Shown: positions 44,687-55,558 of the stretch, in pieces | Layout: every line of letters begins with the position of its first letter | Numbering within the stretch: position 1 is the stretch's first letter | Assembly: GCA_023053575.1 (NCBI GenBank) | Contig: JAKZAP010000010.1 | Span: 18,536,628-18,600,627, forward strand | Reading direction: 5' to 3' | From: Branchinecta lynchi | Taxonomy: Eukaryota > Arthropoda > Branchiopoda > Anostraca > Branchinectidae | Length of the DNA: 64,000 nt | The notes under the pieces: model-generated | What the model saw: only the letters and a program-made list of their open reading frames with translations | Databases searched by the model: none | What the model was told of the DNA's origin: nothing | Translations under genes and position numbers: made by a program

Positions 44687-47485
44687 CTAAGGACATACGT
44701 CCTTGAGGAGCGCCCTCCTAACAGGAAGGCAGCTGAAAAGGGGATCAGCGGCATTCCTAACAAGAAAATTCTCGGACCTGAAAATTCTCTGGTGGAGGGA
44801 CGCTTTAGACCGCCTCACTATCTCATTCAGTGAACAGCACCTTCGGGAAACAAGTTCGTGGCTCACGCTACAAATCGTTGGAAGTTTGTACAGGCGGCGG
44901 GCAACTCGATTGTACCCAGTTTTAAGTAGTCTGGCCGACTTGAGTGAAATATTGGCCACTAGAGAAATACCAAAGAGCTGATAACAATAGCACTGGAACA
45001 AGCGAGTTTTCACAGCATCAGAACAATGCCCAAATTTGAGGACGAGCATGTTACCTCGCTTAAACAGCCCTCGCAGAAGCGCGGTAACATGATCGTCGTC
45101 TCGACAATCATCCCGGAGGGTAAACCCCAGATAAGTAAAATTACGTACAAACACAATTTCATTTCCACCGAGCCGTACGCCCTTCTGAGGAACCGGTAAG
45201 CCAGGGGGTAGATAAGCCATTGCAAATGTTTTTTTCGTGTTAAACAGAATATCATGGGAAGTAGCATAACCGTCGCAAATTTGTAGGAGCTGATTCAGGG
45301 CAAAAATGGTAGGCGAAATTAAAACGATGTCGTCTGCAAACATTAAATGATTGTAGCAATACCCGTTGATGTGGCAACCGATCCTCGAAAGGCATAACTT
45401 TAATGAAAGTTCATCAGTGTAAATAGTATACAGCAGTGGGGAAAGAACACCCCCCTGGCGTAGACCGTTCTTCAGGTGAAAAAACTCACTGTAGCTATCC
45501 CCCCAACGAACACGAAATCTTTGTTCAGTGAACCAGTAACATAATAATTTCACGTAAACGGTGGGGACCCCTCTACGCACCAAAATATCTAGCATAATAC
45601 GGTGGTTCACGCGATCGAACGCCTTGGAGGCATCAATAAAACACAAAAATACCGGAGTCGAGAAGAACAGAAAATAATCTACGACGAATTTCAGAAGAAA
45701 AATCGCGAAATCAACTCCGCACTTTTGTTTGAAGCCAAACTGGTATGGAGCAGTAACGAGCCACTGTTTCATATGGTCTGCTAAACATTTCTCAAGAATC
45801 TTCGAGAGAACCGTAGCCAACGCAATTGGTCGGTAATTATCAGAATTAGATGAATCTGTCGTTCTCGACTTGGGTACCGGCACCAGGTTCACTGTCATTA
45901 GTGAATCAGGCAGGTAAGAATGCCTTAGGAAACCATTAAACAGCGCCGCTAAAATAAGGTATTTTTTACTCGAAGCGAACCTCAGATGCCTAGCCGAAAT
46001 ACCATCGGCTCCCCCAGCTTTATCAATACCAATAGATAGGAGGTGACGCTCAACCTCAGCAGGAAAAATAGGCGGAAAATCTGACGGAGGCAAAAGGGGA
46101 AAACTAGAAAAATCACTAGGAACTGAATTAAAAAGTGTTTCAAACTTATTCGCCCAATGCTCAGAAATCTGCCTAGCGCCACTAACGGAATCTAACGTAC
46201 TCACACTTGCCTTTGACCCCGAGAAGTTTTGTCTCACATGGGTCCAAAAATCCTTCTGACCACCAAGGAGGGCTACAGCCATAGCTTCAGCTTTCGCAGC
46301 TAAAGCATTTGTTTTACACCATTTCAACTTCGATTTAAAAACAGAACGTGCCCATCTCATATTCTCATAAACAATACCAAACACTGGCCTACCGTTAGCA
46401 ACCCACGTCAAAAAAGCGGCTCTGGACGCAAGGTAAAATTTCTTCACTAAGGAGTTCCATCCAGTAACCTGGAATGGCCTGCTCTTGTGCTTTGTAGAGC
46501 TAGAACTGGGAATGGCAGACACAGCTGTGGCAGTTAGAGTGAAACAAAAAGTAGCATACAATTTATCAAGCAACTCACAGTGTTCTGCCGAGGAGCATTC
46601 AGGATTACTGCAAAGGAGAGCTTCGGAGGACAGATTGAAATCGTCGAAGGCCACACCGGTCTTCGTAGAATATTCATGCAGATCCGCCTGTGAAGCACGG
46701 TTCCAGTGTACACTAGTCGTTGGCGCGGCGACATCACCGTTTGAGGTACTCGTACCTGGCTCAGAGCAATTCACGTTAAACACACAGGTAAGTGGGAGAT
46801 GGTCAGGGCCAAACTCCCGCAGTGTGAGCATTTTGCTTGCAAGCGGACGGAGCGATTGGTTAACCACAATATGATCAAGCCATGAAGTTTTGCCTGCGTG
46901 GCTATCACTCACATATGTAAACGAGTCAGCAGGGAGGAGATCAACGTCGGCAATTGTCAGGTCGTTCGAGGCACAGAATCTATTAAGCTCATTGAAGAAA
47001 ATAGACGGCACATTAGGGTCGGCGTTAGCGTTCCAGTCCCCAGCAATACATAGGTGATCAAAATCAACGGTATCGATCATAGCCTGCAGCAGAGCCAGGC
47101 AGTCCAAAAACTCGGCTTCATGATCCGAGTCGCAGACTGGCATGTACACGTTAATCACAAGTAGGCAAGAGTCCGATAGAGTGATGATCGCGGCACAGAT
47201 CCTGTCGGACTCAGTTTCAATAACACGCACTGATTGATCGACGCTGTTTCTCCATAGGATAGCAGCACCACCGTAGGGGCGACCGATATGAAGAACAGTA
47301 TCTTTCATAGGAGTGACACCTATGCCTCTAAACTGTGGGCTAAGATTGTTCAAGAGACACAGTTCAGATTCCAGTAGCCAAAGTTCTTGTAAAAGAATCA
47401 AATCATGGGTCTGAAAGAGCGGAAGGAGGTCAAAAGCGTTAGATTTCAGCCCCCGACAATTATAGGACGCGGTTCTAATTACCAT
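44687..47485 (-). CDS. LINE ORF2: endonuclease plus reverse transcriptase
   Basis: A 932-residue polyprotein. The N-terminal APE-type endonuclease shows SYNCRGLKS, LLQELW (catalytic Glu), INVYMPV, IAGDWNANADP, SWLDHIVVN and GPDHLPL (catalytic His). The reverse transcriptase shows NYRPIALATVLSKILEK (finger), FIDASKAFDRVNH (motif A Asp), LRQGGVLSPLLYTIY (motif B) and MFADDIVL (motif C, near residue 722), then TYLGFTL and a C-terminal RRLYKLPT region. No RNase H domain is present. This layout fits the CR1/L2/Jockey-like group; finer placement needs a tree. It makes the nick and copies RNA at the target site. Its start codon overlaps the ORF1 stop region by 11 bases, suggesting reinitiation. No stops or shifts are seen. 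Confidence 0.95.
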   Translation of the reverse strand: MVIRTASYNCRGLKSNAFDLLPLFQTHDLILLQELWLLESELCLLNNLSPQFRGIGVTPMKDTVLHIGRPYGGAAILWRNSVDQSVRVIETESDRICAAIITLSDSCLLVINVYMPVCDSDHEAEFLDCLALLQAMIDTVDFDHLCIAGDWNANADPNVPSIFFNELNRFCASNDLTIADVDLLPADSFTYVSDSHAGKTSWLDHIVVNQSLRPLASKMLTLREFGPDHLPLTCVFNVNCSEPGTSTSNGDVAAPTTSVHWNRASQADLHEYSTKTGVAFDDFNLSSEALLCSNPECSSAEHCELLDKLYATFCFTLTATAVSAIPSSSSTKHKSRPFQVTGWNSLVKKFYLASRAAFLTWVANGRPVFGIVYENMRWARSVFKSKLKWCKTNALAAKAEAMAVALLGGQKDFWTHVRQNFSGSKASVSTLDSVSGARQISEHWANKFETLFNSVPSDFSSFPLLPPSDFPPIFPAEVERHLLSIGIDKAGGADGISARHLRFASSKKYLILAALFNGFLRHSYLPDSLMTVNLVPVPKSRTTDSSNSDNYRPIALATVLSKILEKCLADHMKQWLVTAPYQFGFKQKCGVDFAIFLLKFVVDYFLFFSTPVFLCFIDASKAFDRVNHRIMLDILVRRGVPTVYVKLLCYWFTEQRFRVRWGDSYSEFFHLKNGLRQGGVLSPLLYTIYTDELSLKLCLSRIGCHINGYCYNHLMFADDIVLISPTIFALNQLLQICDGYATSHDILFNTKKTFAMAYLPPGLPVPQKGVRLGGNEIVFVRNFTYLGFTLRDDCRDDDHVTALLRGLFKRGNMLVLKFGHCSDAVKTRLFQCYCYQLFGISLVANISLKSARLLKTGYNRVARRLYKLPTICSVSHELVSRRCCSLNEIVRRSKASLHQRIFRSENFLVRNAADPLFSCLPVRRALLKDVCP

Positions 47486-48626
47486 TGCTCACTTCACTAG
47501 TCCCACCGACCTTAGCCTGTCGGTTGTCAAAGTAACGACGGACGAAAACACCAGCTGGCCAAAAAGACGGTTTCATGACCGTTTCATAGTATATGGCTGG
47601 AATACCGATCCTGACAGAAACACTCTGCTGCTTACTAGACTTCGGCTCAATTTTGTCACAATGGATTGCATCCAACTTACACTTTAGTCTCTGCGCAAGA
47701 GCATTCCTCACCGCTAAAAGCTCAGTGGATGGATCTAGTCTCGAGACAAAAATCGATCGCGACTGACTATGCAAGTTTGACTTAACTCCTTTAAGCGTAT
47801 TTTTGGTAACAGAACCGACAAACGCACTTGAGGGATTTGCACTCGGCCTACCGGTAGCGGTCTTGGGTAAACGGCTATTTTTCCGGGGACGGCGTGTGAC
47901 ATCTGCATAAGAAACAGGATTCACTCCCTCGACGCCCCCAGTGTCAACTGTGCGCACAGCTTCCAGTGGGGGTCTAACGGTCACAACCGCATCTTCACTA
48001 TTAATCACGGCCACTGCTGACACACTGGCACTGCCATCTCCCGTCTCAGACACGGAGCTCTCGTTGTCCCCCGCGTCGAAAAACAAAGTCATGTTAGATG
48101 CCGCTTTCGTCCGATTCAATGTTGAAATAGCATCATTGCGTGGGCGATCGAGATCGCCCAGAGCACTACCTACGTCATAGCGTGCCGGAGACCGAAATGA
48201 ATTCAGCTCAGATCGGGTGAGTATGCACGACTTCATTTCGGCAAGAGAGTTTTGTAACTCGGTTAATTGGCTTTGCAGTGTTTCGTGGGATTTGAGAAGA
48301 GTAGCCAAGTCAAAATGTTCGAGACTCATGGGGGGGAGCATAGCAAGGTCCTCAGCCAGGAATTTAAAATTCCCACGATCACAGATCTGCAACAGGTAAT
48401 ACAGGTCGTCGAGTGCTAGGTACTTGCTGCGTCTCGTGGTCGACAGCCTATCAGCAGCTGTATTTCTTTCATCAGCCGACAAGGCTTCGACGAGCAAAGT
48501 TTTGGCCTTCAAGACACTATCAAGCGAGTAGAACTCATTACAAACTTTCAGGATCACATCCTTAGGGGAAGTGTCAATCTTATTTGTCAAAAAGCACAGT
48601 AGCTCAGAGACGATCGTTTTCGTCAT
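47475..48626 (-). CDS. LINE ORF1 protein
   Basis: A 383-residue protein starting MTKTIVSELLCFLTNKID. A predicted coiled coil lies at about residues 105-135 (LLKSHETLQSQLTELQNSL). The middle is Ser/Thr/Val-rich and low in complexity, and a C-terminal region with SRSIFVSRLDPSTELLAV resembles the beta1-alpha1 part of an RRM-like fold. No CCHC knuckles are seen, unlike the ORF1 remnant at 13480-13690. ORF1 proteins of this kind coat the element's RNA and act as nucleic-acid chaperones. It ends ...SNGN with a TAG inside the overlap with ORF2. The RRM-like call is by eye and uncertain. Confidence 0.85.
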   Translation of the reverse strand: MTKTIVSELLCFLTNKIDTSPKDVILKVCNEFYSLDSVLKAKTLLVEALSADERNTAADRLSTTRRSKYLALDDLYYLLQICDRGNFKFLAEDLAMLPPMSLEHFDLATLLKSHETLQSQLTELQNSLAEMKSCILTRSELNSFRSPARYDVGSALGDLDRPRNDAISTLNRTKAASNMTLFFDAGDNESSVSETGDGSASVSAVAVINSEDAVVTVRPPLEAVRTVDTGGVEGVNPVSYADVTRRPRKNSRLPKTATGRPSANPSSAFVGSVTKNTLKGVKSNLHSQSRSIFVSRLDPSTELLAVRNALAQRLKCKLDAIHCDKIEPKSSKQQSVSVRIGIPAIYYETVMKPSFWPAGVFVRRYFDNRQAKVGGTSEVSNGN

Positions 48627-48746
48627 GATAGCAGAAAGTTCTGAAAACGAGACTTACAATGCTAGAAGCCACAGTGGATTCAAATTCCAAAATCTAACAC
48701 CATCTATGCGACCGCTCACGGCAGACGCACAGAGAGAACTGACTAT

Positions 48747-48989
48747 AGTTGCGTTTTTTTGGACGTAGTTTCTGCGTAGTTTCGCTTAAAAGCCGTTTTA
48801 TTTGTCCATTCCATTTGCTGTAGTTTCAGACCTGAAACTACGGAGCTCAAACTACAAACTACCTCGCCGACGTAGTTTGGTGTAGTTTGACTTTTCGGAA
48901 GCAAGAACTCAATAAAACGCAAGTAAGACAAAACAAGAGCCAAACTACAAACTTTGACGAAACAAAAGTGAATCCAATAAAACGCAACT
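48747..48989. mobile_element. AGTTGCGTTTT MITE with 3-bp duplication
   Basis: Starts AGTTGCGTTTTTTTGG and ends CCAATAAAACGCAACT, flanked by TAT on both sides. The interior has many copies of GTAGTTT/AAACTAC in both orientations, able to fold. Related tips (GGTTGCGTTC) occur at 51446. Confidence 0.7.
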
Positions 48990-49718
48990 TATATAGACTT
49001 TACCTTTATATCAGTTTCAGCACACACTAGCCATAAGCAATAAAATAGTCCCAAGAAACCTAGGCAGGATAATAAAGCACGATATTTAAATTTAAATACT
49101 TCGCGCTTACAAAATACAACAGCGTTGCGAAGAGCTCGCTGCTCGACAGGACAAAAGGTGCTTTTTGACACCTCTACCCCCACCACTCTGTACCCAGGAC
49201 AAATTATATTAAGCGCCGCAGGTAAATGTTTTTAAACACGCCTTTTTTTCTGGCAAAATTTAACTTATATTCTAGCTTTTAGTGTGGTTTATACTCCCAA
49301 ATATTCCAAGCCTTCAACGCCTACTATAAATGACGCACCCAGACGCACCCTTCTTCTAAATCGGGAATATAAACTACAAAATGCGCCGCAGGCGAAATTT
49401 TGTGAAAACACTGATGATCAAAGTGTCTTTTGCCATTCGAAATAGAGACACGATCAGACGATTAAAACGAAAGAAATAAGCCGCATCCCTTCGTTTTTAG
49501 AGCTAAAATAGATTTATGGTTGCGTTTTCTCAAAAATCCCTAACTCTTACTGCAGTCTGTTAAAAATATCAGCAAATTCCTGATAAATCCTGAATAAGTC
49601 CGGAAATCCTGTAAAATCCTGGAATCTCAAAAATCCTGAAAAAAATCCTGCAGGAACCCAAAAATCCTGAATTTCAGGATAAATCCTGCAAAGTGGAAGC
49701 ACTGCACCAGACCCCGTC
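48990..49718. other. Spacer with AAATCCTG word array
   Basis: 49555-49690 contains about ten copies of AAATCCTG or its inverse, a simple clustered repeat including TCCTGAATTTCAGGA, a near-perfect hairpin. TGACGCACCCAGACGCACCC at about 49332 is a short duplication. No gene is seen. Confidence 0.45.
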
Positions 49719-50276
49719 ACCAGTGTCATGCTCCACCAGTGCTCCACTCACCGGAAAAACTTGGCTTTTAATTCATGCTCTAGCTAGTTTTTCAAATAAA
49801 AATGTGTATTTTTCGTCTTTTCTGGATCATTTAAAAGAAAAAATTAGGAATAATTTGGGATTTTTCAGTGAAAATACACCTTTTTCGGTCCTTTTCGAAA
49901 AAAAAACAGACAGGGGGACACAGAGACAAAAAAGGGAGAAGTCAACACCCGTGGGGGTGGTCCTTTTTTAGTACCAGAAACCATTTGAAATGGGTGGTCT
50001 ACCTCGCAAAATTGCCAGAACCCAATCGCAATTGGGTGATCTACTGCGGAAAATACCCAAGCACCAATTGAAATTGGGCGGCCTACCTCGGAAAATCCGT
50101 TTTTTTTTCCGAAAAGTATCCAAATAGGTGTATTTTCACTGAAAAATCCCAAATTATTCCTGATTTTTTGTTAAATGACCAAGAAAAGCCGAAAAATCCA
50201 CATTTTTTTTGAAAAACGAGCTAAAGCATGAATTAAAAGCCAAGTTTTTCTGGCGAGTGGAGCATCACACTGGTAA
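49719..50276. mobile_element. Foldback element, about 180-bp arms
   Basis: The left arm (49719-49910) and right arm (about 50101-50276) are inverted and about 90% alike by eye, sharing TGCTCCACTC, AAAAACTTGGCTTTTAATTC and AATTTGGGATTTTTCAGTG. The left arm has an 11-base internal duplication (CAGTGCTCCAC). The spacer holds three imperfect units of AATTGGG(T/C)G(A/G)(T/C)CTAC. No ORF of note. Foldback or MITE-like. Confidence 0.8.
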
Positions 50277-50399
50277 CCGCTATTTTGTCCTACCAGATTT
50301 GATTTTGAAGCCAACTTTGTCTGCTTCAGACTCGATGATGGCAACGGCTACTTTTAACAATTTCATGGTTCTGCTAGTCATTGCGATGTCGTGGGAGAA

Positions 50400-50716
50400 G
50401 TAAAAATCGGAAAGCATTCTGCTGGTCAGCAGCTGTTGCGGATCCTTGCATAATACTACTGTTAATCTTTAATGGATTGAATTTCTTCTGTTGGCCATTT
50501 AGTAAGCTCTCGTACACAGCTGGGAGATCAGCCACAAATGCAGACTTGAAGACAACGTTGCCTGAAGTTGCGAGGTTTTTCCACAACAGTCAAACTAGGA
50601 AGATCTGTTCAGTGGTCGAACGTTAAGTTTGGTGTTGTGTTTTATTTAATTTTCTTATTTTACATACTCCACTTTTCAAATGGCGGCTGAGAAATAAATG
50701 ATTTACTTACTTACTT
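50400..50716 (+). mobile_element. LINE 3' end with TTAC tail
   Basis: The sequence ends GGCGGCTGAGAAATAAATGA followed by TTACTTACTTACTT, typical of a LINE 3' UTR and tail. The body upstream has no recognisable reverse transcriptase. The class is inferred from the tail alone. Confidence 0.5.
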
Positions 50717-50849
50717 AGTACTTACTGGGCATGGATATATTCGAGCATGGACTATGCTGGAGGCCCGCTGCAACAGTAGCATGGCAAATAATTTGTTGGG
50801 GACTGAGGCAGTTATTTGTCGTGGTTGTAAACGGGAGAAATTAGTCTAT

Positions 50850-51165
50850 AGGCATATTCTCGCCGTTCCTCGAGGACTCCACTTGAGGAGTCCCTGCGTT
50901 TTTGTTGGTCCCGGAGACTCACTCCCCGTATTCTCGCGAGTCCCCACGGCCGGGGAATGCTCCGATTATCATAACCATCATCAAAAAGGACTCCCTTTCA
51001 GATTCGGAGGGGAATCAATTTTAGCTGGTATTGGTGCAATGTAAAATTAATTAAAAACAATCGTTGTTTTCTGTACGCGAAGTCCGCATGGAGTGGCTCC
51101 CTCTGTTCTTGCCGTTCCTTGCCATTCCCCGAGGAGTCCTCGGGGAACGGCGAGAACACACCTTC
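50850..51165. mobile_element. TTCTCGCCGTTCC inverted-repeat element
   Basis: Ends TTCTCGCCGTTCCTCGAGGA (left) and TCCTCGGGGAACGGCGAGAA (right) are inverted over about 25 bases. The interior repeats GGAGTCC/GGACTCC words, some in the same orientation as the tips. No coding content. The target duplication is not evident. Confidence 0.7.
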
Positions 51166-51445
51166 TGCCTTAATTCCATCAAAGCTCTGCTGAACTACGC
51201 TAATTAATCTCCTGAGTTTTAGTAGGTAGTAGGTATGAGCTGCTAAAACTCATCCTTCCAATCTTTGATTGCCCACTCTATGTCCAGTGCCTTGTTAAAC
51301 GCTTCGGGAAGGAGGGCTTTCTTCGTAAATGGGACGACACATAACATTTGGTTACCGGTCCATTGTCTCGGATGAAGGGTTTGGTTCCTTCTTAGGCTGA
51401 CCTTCACTATTGTTGCCCCTGCTGCAGATGCTCCAGTAACACTAT

Positions 51446-51706
51446 GGTTGCGTTCGGCAAACTTAACAATTGTGAACAATCGTTGACTTTACTTGCGGGC
51501 AGAGCTAACTGTAGCTTTAACGATCGTTGATTTTTCCCAGTTCTACAATTGTTAACTATTTTGTAACGATGCTCGCCGACCATCGTTACAAAATAGTTAA
51601 CAATCGTTAAGTTCTGGAACGCAAATCGTAGGAAGGCGGAGCTTAAATTTGAGAATCAGAGTCTTGGAACGGGGAGAAAACAATCGTTAAGTGGCGGAAC
51701 GCAACC
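51446..51706. mobile_element. GGTTGCGTTC MITE with 3-bp duplication
   Basis: Starts GGTTGCGTTCGGC and ends GGCGGAACGCAACC, flanked by TAT on both sides. The interior contains AACAATCGTT and ACTATTTTGTAACGATG with their inverses, making a strong hairpin around 51540-51605. Confidence 0.8.
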
Positions 51707-51720
51707 TATGTATATGTAAC

Positions 51721-52064
51721 CAGTGGCGTCACGACGGGGGGGGGAACGCCACCCCCAAAGCTGTCGGCCAGTCGGTAAAAAATAACCGAGTCGGCGCGAA
51801 GCACCGCGACATTTCGTCAAAACAGTTGATTTTTTTCATGAAAACAGTCGATTTTTCTGAAAATTGGTCGATTTTTCGACAGAATTGTGGATTTTTCGTC
51901 AGAATTGTGGGGTCTTCTGAAAATCAGTCGATTTTTTTCAAAAATGTAATTTTTGTTGTTGAAAACAGTCGTTTTTTCAGCGTAAAAAGTCGGTAAAGAT
52001 TACCAGACAGTCGGTGATTGCCTCGTCCCCCCCCCCCAAAACATTTCGGCTAGTAACGCCTCTG
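51721..52064 (+). mobile_element. hAT-like MITE, CAGTCGG-rich family, complete
   Basis: Starts CAGTGGCGTCACGACGG and ends GGCTAGTAACGCCTCTG, flanked by TATGTAAC at 51713-51720 and 52065-52072. The interior is a string of CAGTCGATTTTT-type words bounded by GGCCAGTCGGTAAA and its inverse. Reference copy for the remnants at 35920, 44345 and 63213. Confidence 0.92.
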
Positions 52065-52072
52065 TATGTAAC

Positions 52073-52349
52073 AGAAGAATTGCCCTGTGGGACAGGGAAC
52101 ACGGGTGATAATTTGCTTGAACTTCTGGATAATGGGACCAGAACATACGACACAACCATCATAGCTGGTAGGTGGCAAACCATGAATCCCAGCCGAGAGT
52201 ATTTCTCTATTGTTTTGCCTTATTCCTCTTGCGACTGGCCATCAACATTCATATTGTAGTGGGTGATAAGCTCAGTGCTCTATTTATATAGCTCTATTTC
52301 AGTACGATAGAAATCGAGCTTTTTCCCTTTTCGAGTTTAGGCACTTCAT
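52073..52349. other. Spacer, no gene seen
   Basis: Short segment between a MITE and a family B relic; nothing recognised. Confidence 0.3.
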
Positions 52350-52796
52350 TTCGGGTTAGTATTCACAGAGGTTGCTTCGGTTTGTTTGCAGTTCTTTTCT
52401 CGGAGCAGATCATTCGTGTGGGGGTGGAGGTAGGAGAACTCATGCATTTCTCTTGCACGAGTTAAAAGGTGAAACTGGATAGTTCGCAGATATGATATGT
52501 CCCAGATGCTGTCGCGGAGTTGGAGGGGGTGCCAGGAATCCTGTGGCACGCGAAAACGAAGTATTTGTAGATAGGCCAGGACGGTGAAACTTGTCATTAG
52601 GGGCCTTACCGGATTGAATTGTCACTTCCCGGATTTGAGAATTTAAGGGGGGGGGGGGGTGAGTAGGAATCTGAATTCTTGTGACACGCGCAACTTTTGA
52701 ACGAGATATCCGATTTAATTGAATCTTGATAAAGGACGAGAGCACATACCCCAGATGGTTTAGATTTTTGGGGGGGTACGGGAGTAATCTCACGGT
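52350..52796 (-). repeat. Divergent family B fragment
   Basis: Contains ACGGTGAAACTTG, GTGGGGG/GGGGGG tracts and GAACGAGATATCCGATTTAA, matching family B monomer positions on the minus strand. Both termini are missing. Confidence 0.5.
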
Positions 52797-53302
52797 CAAC
52801 TTCAGATAAAGCTTTTACTTTTAACATATTTTCCGGTTTTGGCCGGATTACAGGCGAACTCGTTGTCCGGCAAGAAAATGGTTTTCACCATCGAGTTCAG
52901 CATGTCTTCTTACCCATAAATCAAACATTTAATCAACTTCAAATGAAACTGTTACTTTTAACCAACTTTCCGGTTTTTGCCGGATTCCGGACGAACTACT
53001 CGTCCAGCGAGAAAATGGTTTTCAGCATTGTGCTCAGCATGTCTTCTTACCCCAAAATTGACTATCACATTAGCTGTTTAAAAATATTTTGTTTGTCCCT
53101 TAAATTGAACCCCCATCCCCAAATATAGGGCTACAGAGCCCATCTGCGAACTCTACCTTGCCCTTGACCCAAACAATCCTCATACCAAGTTTCATCAAAA
53201 TATCTCATTCCCTTCGAGAGTTATCGTGCTTACAGACGGACGGACGGACAACTTTTGCGATGTCATAGGTATCCCTCCACTTACGTTTTGGGATCCCAAA
53301 AA
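52797..53302 (-). repeat. Family A composite repeat, 3' half
   Basis: Two core units, then the flank with ACGGACGGACGG and the terminus CGTTTTGGGATCCCAAAAA. At 53162-53182 it contains CCTTGACCCAAACAATCCTC, the unoccupied form of the site where the 54134-58213 transposon inserted in a sister copy. Confidence 0.85.
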
Positions 53303-55558
53303 TAAAGCTAAAAAACGAATTCAGCGTATCTCCTTACCCTTATACTGAACATCTAATCAGCTTCAAATAAAACTTTAACTGATAAAAAAATTTCCAGTTT
53401 CAGCCGGATTCTGGGCGAACTATATGTCAGGGTAAACATGACCAAAGGTGTCGATGGGATCCCAAAAATCTAATATTTGATCCAGACAAGTGGGTCAAGT
53501 CCAGACATACCTCAATAAGCCATATCTATTTTGACAATACTGACCAAAACTTTCTGCTTTACTCCTGCCACATTTGCGGTTTCGCCCGAATTCCGGGTGA
53601 ACTACCAGTCCAACAAAAAAAGAAAATTCAGAGACGAACCAACTTTAAATAAAACTTCGAATTAAGAAAAAGTCCGGTTACAACCGGATTACGGACTAAT
53701 TATATGTCCGGGTAAAAAATTATTGTCATATAAAGACTCAGCGTCTCTTCGTACCCCTACATCTGTCATCTAATCAACTTCAGATAAACTTTTGCTTTTA
53801 ACATATTTTCCAGTTTTGGCTGGATTCCAATCGAACTAGCTGTCCGGCGAGAAAATGGTTTCACCACCGTGCTCAGCATATCTTTTTACCCCTAAATCAA
53901 ACATTTAATCAACTTTAATTGATACTTTCAGTTTTAACGAACTTTGCGGTTTTGCCGGATTTCGGACGAAATACTTGTGTATAGTTTTCACCATCGTGCT
54001 CAGCATGTCATCTTACATCATAATCGACTATCACATTAGCTGTTTAAAAATATTTTGTTTGTCCCTTAATTTGAACCCCCAACCCCAACTGTAGGGCTAA
54101 AGAGCCCATCTACGAACTTGACCTTATCCTTGATAGTACAGTCAATCTAAGGTTTAACCTCAAACAAATTGCAAAAGTTTTGATTTTGGTACCATTCGAA
54201 CCGGAAAAAAACTTCTCTACAACATATAAAAAATCGGCCAAAATCAGACGAGGCGAAATTGACCGTTTTTCGTCTTTTCTTCTAAAAACAACTTAATTGG
54301 CACGTATAGAAAATCGGTAATAGGTAAATCTGGTACGTAGAAACGAATATGCCCTTTGTTTTTGTTTTGAACGTTCATGTTCAGTTCCCCCCCCCCTCCC
54401 GCCCATAAATCAAGCATCGATATAGGTCTCAAGAACAATATTACGCGAAGTTGAATCCATACAGAAAAAAATTGGACTGAAGCAGTCGTGCACGTCAATT
54501 TACCCCCAACCCCTACTCTCCCCCCTAAACGTGACCACCCCAAATTCTTAGAATCCAATAAGCAACTTCTCACAACTAGGTAAATCATTGATTTTAATTT
54601 GAACAAAAAATCACAGGTAATTAGAAATTGCAAAGGGATTAGAGATTCATCACTTTCATCACAGGAATCCTGTGAAGCAAAGCACCACCGTCTAAGACGT
54701 AGGTGCAAGTCAGTCTAAGCTTTTCCCCAATAGCATCAATTTCTGAAAGTCGCTTGATAGCTTTTGCCAGCTCTGGTTTATTTGGCTTTCGGAACGTGCC
54801 AGAATCGTCAAAAAGCGACGCAGGATAGGAGCAAAGCTCATATTTAAATGAAGATTCCTCGTCCATATTCGGTCTTTTGGATACAGTTAGAAGACGCTGA
54901 AACAGCAAGTAAGGGTCTAAACGGTGGATTTCTCCTCCATTTTTTTGCTTCGCCGTCATAAGGACTGCCTGATCCTTCCGTTTGAACGAATGCTCCTTCA
55001 GCGATTTCCCTACCATTCCGTCAAGAATCTTCTTCCCGACTTCCACTGCTTTGTCGGCGTTCACGTTTTCTGTAGCAGTCATGCCAGTAGCAAGGCTTCG
55101 AAGCGATAGCGGATCACCCTCGAAAGGAGACGACTGCTCGACAAAGTCAATCACTATTTGTGTGTGGTCCTTGAAAGACCAGGCATTTTGTGCTGGTCGC
55201 TTGTGTGATACGAAACATCCGTCAGTTCTTGCATCAGAAGATTAGCGTGAGCACATGCTGGACGTCCCATTACCCACTGAAGTCTCTGTCCTTCCGTCAT
55301 TCCTCTACCTCTAGTCAATCCGGTTGCCGTTTTCAGATATCTCATCAGTTCTTGTTCTATGACCAAATCTGTAGATAAACCGGCCCAAAGTCTGTCCGAT
55401 CTTCTCACAACGTGCAAGCCTTTTTCGAAAGACTTGAAAAGTGTTGGGCTTGTATGTTCAAGTCTGTTCATCTGCTGCAGGTACAGCCTCGCCGACTTCG
55501 TGTAGTCGTTGTGACCAGCTGCTGCGAGGTAAGGGAGCATGTCGGAAACTGTTTGCAA

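Larger units (their letters stand above)
44589..48740 (-). mobile_element. Intact two-ORF non-LTR retrotransposon (LINE)
   Basis: Minus-strand element: a short 5' leader above 48626, ORF1 (47475-48626), ORF2 (44687-47485), a 3' UTR of about 70 bases with an AATAAA, and a tail of eight TAA/TTA repeats (44589-44612). Both ORFs are open. The other LINE pieces noted here show stops, shifts or truncation, so this is the youngest and possibly active copy. The 5' boundary is set by the inverted-repeat element starting at 48747; no target duplication was identified. Confidence 0.9.
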
